A stretch of 64,000 nucleotides of DNA from Dryocosmus kuriphilus (Eukaryota > Arthropoda > Insecta > Hymenoptera > Cynipidae): contig CM076194.1 in assembly GCA_038277395.1 (NCBI GenBank), forward strand, positions 110,000,259 to 110,064,258, read 5' to 3'. The stretch's first letter is position 1. Each line of letters begins with the position of its first letter. Of this stretch, positions 57,591 through 64,000 are shown piece after piece. The notes under the pieces were generated by a model, which saw only the letters and a list, made by a program, of their open reading frames with translations, did no database searches and had not been told where the DNA came from. Position numbers and translations under genes: made by a program.

Positions 57591-59395
57591 TTTTTAAATC
57601 ACTTTTTAGTCACTCTTTTAATAAAAAGTCACTATATTCACTTTTTAAAGTTAATACCCATTTTTTGAAGTGACCACCCTTTTAAAAAAGTTTTCACCTT
57701 TTTTCATCGACTTGCCCGTTACTGTTTGAGCTGTTACCGACTGCAGGACAATCGACGCAACGCCGCGCTTGCTGCCAATATATAGCGCGAATTCTGATAT
57801 TCAGTTGCTTTAGTTGATCGTGGCATAGACGATTAGCAACGATCAGATGTTTTCGTGACGTACTTTGCTCATTATATTATGAAATTTTGAATTTAATAAT
57901 AAAAAAAAATGAACAGGAGTTAATGACAGGTACGTAAAGTAAAACTAATAAAGTATTTATACTAGTACTATTTTAAGTTACGAATACACTTTGCTTTTTC
58001 ATAACCGCAGAAGTGAATGTTATTTCCCGAATCCCTTCGATTTTCAAGTTTTTAACAATGGATTCTGTCCGCTTTCAAGAGTTTTTTATGGTTTGAAAAT
58101 ATTATTTAGTTAAAAATGAAAGTTCAGAAAATTTTATTTCCTTCGTCCTTGAGAAACCAAAGTTAAGTTGGCTTTCCTGGGAACCCCCAATATGTCTAAC
58201 TTATTTTCTCTGACAACAGTATTTTTGTTTCATATGCGCTTTTTTTACCATTCAAGTAAAGTGATCGAATTTTCGGATGGAGATGGTTTTTGTCATAGAT
58301 AATTTTTTACATAAAATTCAGTGAAAGTGACAGAAGGTGTTCTGAAAATTTATTTACCTAAAAAAATGTATTGTCACAAAATAGAAAATCTTATTTATTA
58401 AAAATATTACTTAAATCGTGTTTAAAAATTTTCATAATTTAAATCTATCGTCTTTCAATCTTTAATATTTTTATTTTTGTTTATTTCTCGCTGATGCCAG
58501 TAACATGTTCGTGAGCTTATAAAAACTGTTGTGTTCTTCATATATTATTTCATAAAATTTATTTATCTAATCAAAAAATTTGTATACGCGTCCACTTTCA
58601 GGAAATATAATATTGTATTATACAAAAAGTTATTGAGTCACACAATTTACCAATTTTTATTGCACTTTTTCAAAAGTTTATGATTTAAAAAATTAGATCT
58701 TTAAACAAATTAATTAGATATTTTAATAATTAATATTTCTTTCGAGAAATGTTTATTTACGCAGCATTATATTTCCTGACGCAAGAATAAGAACTCGAAT
58801 TTAACAAAGCTAAATTTTTAAGCAATAGCCAAACGAATTCTATTACTTAATTTTTAACGAGCGAATTAATAACGTTTTTAGAAGTTTATAAACAAGTTTC
58901 AAATACAACCTTTTACGCTAAAAAAATTCTTTTTTCCTTTATAAGACATATCAAAAGTCCTAAAATCGAAGTTAGCATGTTGATAATTTCACCTGTTGTA
59001 ATTATTTTAATTCTCTTAAGAAATATAAGGTTTTGAATTTTGCGCTGTACATGTAATTTTTTCCAAATTAAATAAATAGAAAAAAAAAATTATTTTTGAA
59101 AAAAGTCATCTCTGTGTGAAACTTAATCACATATACTGCAAAAAATATTTTTGAATAAAGCTGAGGAATTATTTCTTTTTTTAATTGCGCTTTAAAGTAT
59201 CTGGTCTACAGACATTTTACAAATCTGCAAATTCTTTTCTGCATCACACTTAATTTTCTCGTCTTATTGAGTCATCTACTTATTTACATTTATCAAAGTT
59301 ATCATTTTGGTACTCAAATTACAAATATTTGGTCCTTTTTTTTTTTTAAGCATTCTGGTGTGGTAAAACCCATTGGGGAAGAACTGCAACTTTTC
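57591..59395 (+). other. hAT left subterminal and leader region
   Basis: Begins with AGTCACT-type repeats and continues as AT-rich non-coding DNA up to the BED-finger remnant. A hAT promoter or leader intron would be expected here but cannot be pinpointed. Confidence 0.5.
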
Positions 59396-59402
59396 CTCTT
59401 TG

Positions 59403-60157
59403 TGGTTTGAAAAAGATGACGGGCAAGGCTGTAAGGTAAAAGTTTGAGCAGTCAAGTTTAGCAATCATGAAGCTTCCTGCAAAGTATGCGTTGGTTCCAG
59501 AATTGTAGTTACTAGTAAGGGATTTCAGGCTATCATTCAAAATGCTGCGACAAAAAGCACAGGAAAAACTTCACTGATCAACAATTCGTGATTAAACAAT
59601 AAGGGCAGAGTTAATATGGACTTTGAAGTGTGTGGCTGCTGATTTCAGTGCTGCTTCTTGTGTTGACTTGAAAAATATTTTTCAATCTATGGTCGGTGTA
59701 AATTAAATCACCGAGAATTTTACTCTTGGTGGTATCAAAGCTAAATATCTTCTAAATTATGCCGTAGCTCCCTATTTTAGGTCTGTCCAACATAAAGACA
59801 TGGAAGACTCGTTTTTTTTAGTCTTTTATATGACGAAACGACGAATGCTACTGGACAAAAGGAACTCCAGACCTGTGTGAGATATTGGTCCAAAGAGAAG
59901 CATGCTATCGTTTTTCAACATTTGGAAATTTTTTTCATTGGCAGTGCTACAAGTGAAATCATTCTGGATAAGTTGAGCAAAGCTATGCATCATGCTAATT
60001 CATCCGTATCTAATTTTCTAATGCTGGGTAGCGACGGATCAAATATAAATAAAGGAGTTTTCAGAATGATGAATAGCCAACTAATTCAATGCAGGAAGAA
60101 AGGTTTAATTATTGATCTTGGTACTTGCAACGTACACGTTTGTCATAATGCCTTCCT
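59403..60157 (+). pseudogene. hAT transposase, N-terminal part (BED finger and first catalytic Asp)
   Basis: At 59403 the frame opens with WFEKDDGQGCKV, the start of a BED-type zinc finger. A stop at 59445 interrupts it, and it continues in the same frame with ASCKVCVGSRIVVTSKGFQ. The C-x2-C pair is present, but the His pair expected after AIIQNAATKS is gone, so the finger would not bind zinc. After several lesions the frame is open again from about 59818 with LLYDETTNATGQKELQTC; the Asp at 59832-59834 matches the first catalytic acid of hAT transposases. LMLGSDGSNINKGVF and GTCNVHVCHNAFL follow, the last ending inside the retrotransposon's target duplication. Relatives are the SCAN/BED-type hAT transposases common in insect genomes. 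Confidence 0.88.
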
Positions 60158-60246
60158 CTTTTTTTTTTTTTTTTTTCCTTTTCACGGACTGAGTGTGGGA
60201 CTCGGCCCCCTACCCACTAAAACCACCTCCTCCCCCAGCGCTCAGG

Positions 60247-60477
60247 CTATAAGTTCATTGTGCCTCTTTTCCCCATCCCAGACCTCTTAATGAAGCCCAG
60301 AATGTCGCCCACATTTAGCGTTGAGATGTCCCCAGGTTCCATGAAATGATCCCCGAGGACTTCTTTCCGAAGTCCAGCTAGTGCCGGACATTGGCATAGA
60401 ACGTGTAGAGATGTCTCGTCTCTACCGCATTTCCTGCACTCTGTTGTGGGACTAAGTCCCATCTTGTGCCTGTGCAA
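60247..60477 (-). pseudogene. C-terminal end of a LINE ORF2 (RNase H-adjacent cysteine motif)
   Basis: The minus frame reads HRHKMGLSPTTECRKCGRDE, then TSLHVLCQCPALAGLR, and ends about 45 residues later after DILGFIKRSGM. H-x2-K-M-G-L followed by C-x2-C-x7-H-x4-C spacing and a closing FIK(R)(S/T)G stretch is characteristic of the tail of ORF2 after the RNase H domain in I/R1/LOA-like insect LINEs. A stop lies two codons upstream of the open segment, so the rest is missing or shifted. Clade assignment is tentative. Confidence 0.75.
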
Positions 60478-60712
60478 AGGTCAGACCCTGTGGTTTCAGA
60501 GCCAGAGCCTTAGACCTTTTTGTCTTCCTGTTCAAGGAAGTGTCCTTGGAGACCTTTTTCCTCTTACCCGCATGACGAGCAAGAGCTGCTGCTCCAGATG
60601 AAGTTTGTTGTTCAAAGACCCCTTGTGAGGAGCCTTGGCTGCCTGGTAATTTTTTCCTTCGCTACGTGGGAGCCGACCCCTTTGGAGCCGTCCCCTTTTG
60701 GCGATGGGTTAA

Positions 60713-60732
60713 ATAAATAAATAAATAAATAA
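60713..60732. repeat. (AAAT)n microsatellite
   Basis: Five AAAT units inside the retrotransposon fragment. Confidence 0.9.
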
Positions 60733-61258
60733 AGTCCCCTGAGAGGGGCTCTTATTTTTATTTTTATTACTTGTGTTTTCTGTGTTCGACATATTGGGCC
60801 CCACGTGAGAAGCTGGGGAATTAAAAGACTGCTTCCTGCAGAGCCCCGCCTACAGGGAGAGGGTCTGAATACTAAGTGATTCGACCTAGTATCCTTAAGT
60901 CTCCGTTCCGACACCTCCTTTAAACTCCGCCATGCCCGTCTCAGTTGAGGGGGGCAAATCGGAGTGTTCAAGGATTTGTTAACCTTGGTGCCATTCAGCT
61001 TTCGACACGACGATTACATCTTACCTTGAAAGCATGAGGACTCGTGCCCCCGATATTCCAGAAGGCTTTGACATTACCCCCTGGGAGAGGATCGCTTCTT
61101 GGTCAGGTCAGGGTCCCGCAGACCAGAAACCCCCCAGTTCCCCAGAGCAGCCGTATCTCACGATACAGTCCCTCTGGTTCACCTACTCTGGGTCGCTCGT
61201 CCGATTAGACCCCTAAGCCCTCCCACCAACTACAAGGTCATGTGATCCCCAGGGAGGG

Positions 61259-62355
61259 TAATGCGTTCCTTAGTGGAATGGAAAAGCTGGGAGAGGAATC
61301 GTCTTCTTTGTTTTATTTGTTGCATGATTTTTTTCACGTTTGGCCTACTAGATGGGAAGATTTTTGCAGCATTTTAGAGAAATGTAATGTTCCGACACTA
61401 CATTTCATTCAACACGCATCTTTGCGTTGGCTTACAATTGAAGGGGCTGCAAAAAGAAGTCTGATTCTTTGGGAACCTACTCTTGAATATTTTCTTAAAT
61501 TTCTTCCAAACAAGCAGGGTCAGAAGTTGCATGAGAAGGAGTACTATTTGCGGATTGTAAAGCTGTTAAAGAAGCCATCAGTGAAGGCAGAAATGATGTT
61601 CGTTGTTTCGAGCTGCAAGGTATTGACGAATATTACCAAGATGTTTCAACAAGAGGAGCCTCTAATTCACCAGCTACATTCGCAGCTGACAAATGTAGTG
61701 AATGTCTTGCTTATTAGGAGTTTTAAGAAGCAAGATATTCCCTATAACAAAGTATTCGACAGTAGTAATCTTCTCGAACCAAAAAATTTTGTTCTCCCCC
61801 AGGACTGCCTGGATAAATTATCAGCAGTGGCGGAATTAAAAAAGACTCTATTCTTTAAAGTTTCCCAGTTCCATTACATCGCCGCATGCAAGCACATTTT
61901 AAACAGTTCGAGACTTACAGTACCTTCAGTCCTTCACCCTGCTAAGCGGCTCAAATCTTCCAGCTCCATTGCCATTATGACAGCCGCAAAGGCTCTGCCC
62001 TGGTCGGTAAAAACTGATGTGCTCGAGGACGAGTGTAAATTTCTGCAAGGAGAGAAAATCTTGGAGATTAAAGGTGAGAGAATCGACGAGTATTGGGCTC
62101 GAATATTTGATTTAAAAAATCCTATTGGATATCAGAAGTACCCGACTGTGAGTAAAGTTGTGAAAGTCTTCCGTACTCTGTCTAGTGAAAACGCCGATGT
62201 CGAGAGAGGATTTTCAGTTTCGGGTCGTATACTAACAGATGACAGAGCGTCTATGAGCGAAAGGATGTTTAATTCAATCCTCACAATCAAATCTGTACTT
62301 AAGAAGTATCACAACCTCATACTATGCCTCTTACGATGGAGCTTCTTGATTCCGC
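61259..62355 (+). pseudogene. hAT transposase, central and dimerisation domain part
   Basis: Resumes in the same frame as 60147-60157 with NAFLSGMEKLGEESS. Characteristic blocks follow in order: PTRWEDF, RWLTIEGAAKR, LRIVKLLKKPSVKAEMMFV, FQQEEPLIHQLHSQL. The hAT C-terminal dimerisation region then reads LSSENADVERGFSVSGRI and SMSERMFNSILTIKSVLKK, with the Glu of the DVERGFS block as the conserved acid. The segment is free of stops for over 360 codons, which suggests fairly recent loss of function. The frame shifts near 62330 and ends out of frame at 62369. Confidence 0.9.
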
Positions 62356-62361
62356 AAGTGC

Positions 62362-62787
62362 GCCCGTAATAAGTATGAACATTATTTAGAGACTGAAAGG
62401 AGGAAAAATGAAGAAGCTGAGATATCTAGGCGTGAAGAAGAACAAATAAAGAAAGATGAAAAGGAAAAACGGCGCAACATGTTTGAAAGCAGGAAGAAAT
62501 TGCACTCTGAAGAAGAAAGACTCGCTATTTTGAGGAAGAAAGAAGAAGAGAAATTAAAAAGTTCTAACAAGCTCTTAGAAGAAACGAATGCGAGATTGAA
62601 AAAAGCTGTGCAAAAAGGAAACATGGAGAAAATTCAAATTGCTCAGGCTATGCTTGCAGCAGTAACAGAACTGCGGAAAAAGTCTGAAAAAAAACGAGAA
62701 GAAATTAATACAACCCAGAAAGCAGTAGAAAAAAGGAAAAATGTGATTTTAGATTTTGTATCAAACAAAAGAAGAAAATCTGAATAA
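62362..62787 (+). pseudogene. hAT transposase, charged coiled-coil C-terminal tail
   Basis: Opens with ARNKYEHYLETERRKNEEAE and runs 141 codons to a stop at 62785-62787. It is dominated by Glu, Lys and Arg with regular hydrophobic spacing, as expected for a long coiled coil (RKKLHSEEERLAILRKKEEE; KLKSSNKLLEETNARLKK), and ends in a basic SNKRRKSE tail. Related hAT transposases carry a similar charged extension after the dimerisation domain, so two small frameshifts near 62330-62360 most likely separated it from the main frame. An ATG at 62479 is internal and not evidence of a separate gene. Confidence 0.75.
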
Positions 62788-63079
62788 TGTATGTATGGAT
62801 CAATCTATAGTCTAAAAATTTGATTTAATATTAAAATTTAAATTATTTAAATTTATCATTGTATTATAATAAATTAATCAAATAAATTAAAGTTTGTCTG
62901 AAACTGACTCTTTAAGTGATTCTATTGATATTACAGGCCTCTTTTTCTATAGACATTAGTCAATTTTAGTGTTAAAATGTCACTTTTAGTGTTCGAAATT
63001 AGTCACTTTTAGTTACTTTTTAGCTTAGATTAGTCACTTTTTTGACTTTTTTGAAATCCAATAGTCTGTGGCAGCCCTG

Positions 63080-64000
63080 TGTATTAAACATTTATCATCG
63101 AGGGCAATCGTAAATTATGCGGCTAAGATCGGACCGAGAACAGAAAAAGAAACAATTTTATTGCAAAACTGATGCTAAGTACCGCTCTCGGGCTCTGCAT
63201 TGCCGAGTCCATTAACTTCGCCATATGACATGGTCATGTTAATTTATGGAAGAGATTTTATGATTTCCCATTAATTATATTATTGCCGCGATGAACATTA
63301 TGAACTTAAGTCACATGCATTTTAAATTGTCCTTTATTAATACGTAATGCCATTTCAGTAGTTGTAGATAAACTTTATTTTCTAAAACACTCCCTCGATA
63401 TTGACTTGAGGGTACAAATTGGCTGAGCATCTTTTTAAAAATTTAGGATTTCTTTCGAGAGTTTAAAAGAGGAAATCTTCGTGAGGAGGAGAGAGGGGAA
63501 AAGAGAGGTTTTTCAGGTGGAAGTGAAATCGTAGATTTAGAAGAGGTTTGTGATGATCCAAGGTGGTCCGAGGGGGTACGGTTGGGTATGTTCGAAATGT
63601 GTACAGTCAGCTGTTATTTCTGGCACGCTCGGAATAGATTCCCTGACGAAGAACTAACTCTCGTCCCTATTGCCGACTTATCCTCTCGACGAGTTATAAT
63701 AACAGGCCTGTGAAGGCTGCGCTTTTGACAGCAGGATGTTATCGTTTGGATATCGATATCTGTCATGACGGACATTACGATTCTCATCGATTCACATTAT
63801 TCTCAAACCTATGTTTGTTTCTCTACTCTAGAGATCCAATTCGCTTATTGTTAAAATTCAAAAGACTCAAATTTTATTGAGGACTTCAAATTATCCAAAT
63901 ATCGTCCTCGATAGTTCGCAGCTTCCTCAGCAGAGTGCCTGCGCCTCGGTTCGAAATAGTTCCAAGTTGCATCGATAGAGCAGTATCTTGCAAGATGGCG
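63080..64000 (+). other. Intronic or intergenic DNA to window end
   Basis: No exon recognised. A purine-rich stretch lies at 63460-63580. The expected next how exon is not seen. Confidence 0.45.

Larger units (their letters stand above)
60158..61258 (-). mobile_element. 5'-truncated non-LTR retrotransposon fragment
   Basis: A 1.1-kb insertion in the hAT transposase. The target duplication is TAATGCCTTCCT (60146-60157) and TAATGCGTTCCT (61259-61270), 11/12 identical. Both copies encode Asn-Ala-Phe-Leu in the same host frame. The minus-strand A tail is the T run at 60159-60176. The fragment is GC-richer than its surroundings, contains an (AAAT)n tract at 60713-60732, and includes the C-terminal coding remnant listed separately. 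The part right of about 60730 shows no readable retrotransposon coding. Confidence 0.85.
56242..63079 (+). mobile_element. Near-complete BED-type hAT transposon with two nested insertions
   Basis: The ends CAGGGCTGCCAC (56242) and GTGGCAGCCCTG (ending 63079) are perfect 12-bp inverted repeats of hAT form. Flanking octamers TATATTAG and TGTATTAA agree at 6 of 8 positions, compatible with an old 8-bp duplication. AGTCACTTTTT-type words cluster inside both ends (56271-57660 excluding the nested copy, and 62960-63055), as expected for transposase-binding arrays. Without the nested GC-hairpin copy (56290-57590) and retrotransposon fragment (60158-61258), the element is about 4.4 kb, normal for an autonomous hAT. 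The transposase remnants run left to right from 59403 to 62787. Confidence 0.88.

Noticed and set aside
60520..61216. Host genes on either strand in the GC-rich segment
   Set aside because: The segment lies inside the retrotransposon insertion bounded by the 12-bp duplication; the frames there are shadows of decayed element sequence.
62479..62787. Independent small coiled-coil gene
   Set aside because: The open frame extends upstream of this ATG to 62362 and lies inside the hAT between the dimerisation domain and the right terminal repeat, so it fits as the shifted C-terminal tail of the transposase.

Overview
This window looks like insect nuclear DNA, most likely hymenopteran, although the order is an inference. 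It is AT-rich, has intron-style splice signals and no operons, and is dominated by transposable elements. The one host gene I recognise with confidence is a single internal exon (52564-52697, + strand) of held out wings (how), the insect orthologue of the vertebrate STAR/KH RNA-binding protein Quaking. It has a clean acceptor, a GTAAGT donor and a consistent reading phase. I could not find its neighbouring exons, so at least 11.3 kb downstream appears to be intron, and upstream is either a very long first intron or intergenic DNA. A second, weaker host candidate is a cysteine-rich terminal exon at 42951-43151, followed by an AATAAA signal.

The most striking content is one repeat family of about 1.1-1.3 kb with ten full or near-full copies and at least five fragments (19.7-24.2, 36.5-44.7, 47.2-50.9 and 56.3-57.6 kb). 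Each copy has an 11-bp inverted motif (ACATTCTCATC / GATGAGAATGT) close to both ends. One end carries a 15-nt GC hairpin just outside that motif, followed inward by a cluster of short CGCG-loop-CGCG palindromes. The AT-rich centre has about four degenerate units of roughly 150 bp. A GAC/AAC microsatellite ending in GACAGACAGACA lies near the other end. Copies sit in A/T runs with no visible target duplication, and three lie in perfect head-to-tail tandem. This matches the architecture of non-autonomous Helentron/Helitron2 (HINE, DINE-1-like) rolling-circle elements. I infer that class; no Rep/helicase coding sequence is present.

Other layers, left to right: a decayed minus-strand hAT transposase of the TTF-finger/ZMYM1-like type (2.7-5.3 kb); a foldback element at 7.1 kb; two nested inverted-repeat elements at 8.3-9.6 kb; a long-TIR element next to a near-perfect palindrome at 14.6-15.5 kb; a hAT-like shell at 18.8-22.9 kb holding two family copies; a hAT-like shell at 26.7-28.8 kb holding another inverted-repeat element; a minisatellite at 30.6-31.1 kb; a tRNA-derived SINE with a perfect 15-bp target duplication at 33.4-33.8 kb; a nested and rearranged cluster at 36.5-42.9 kb; a 0.5-kb palindrome at 43.5-44.0 kb; and the tandem array at 47.2-50.9 kb.

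Downstream of the how exon lies a nearly complete 6.8-kb BED-type hAT element (56242-63079). Its transposase is broken by stops, by frameshifts and by a 1.1-kb non-LTR retrotransposon fragment whose 12-bp target duplication can be read in frame on both sides. One copy of the GC-hairpin family has inserted into the same hAT's left subterminal region, which gives a relative insertion order. The remaining stretches are AT-rich DNA in which I see no gene.
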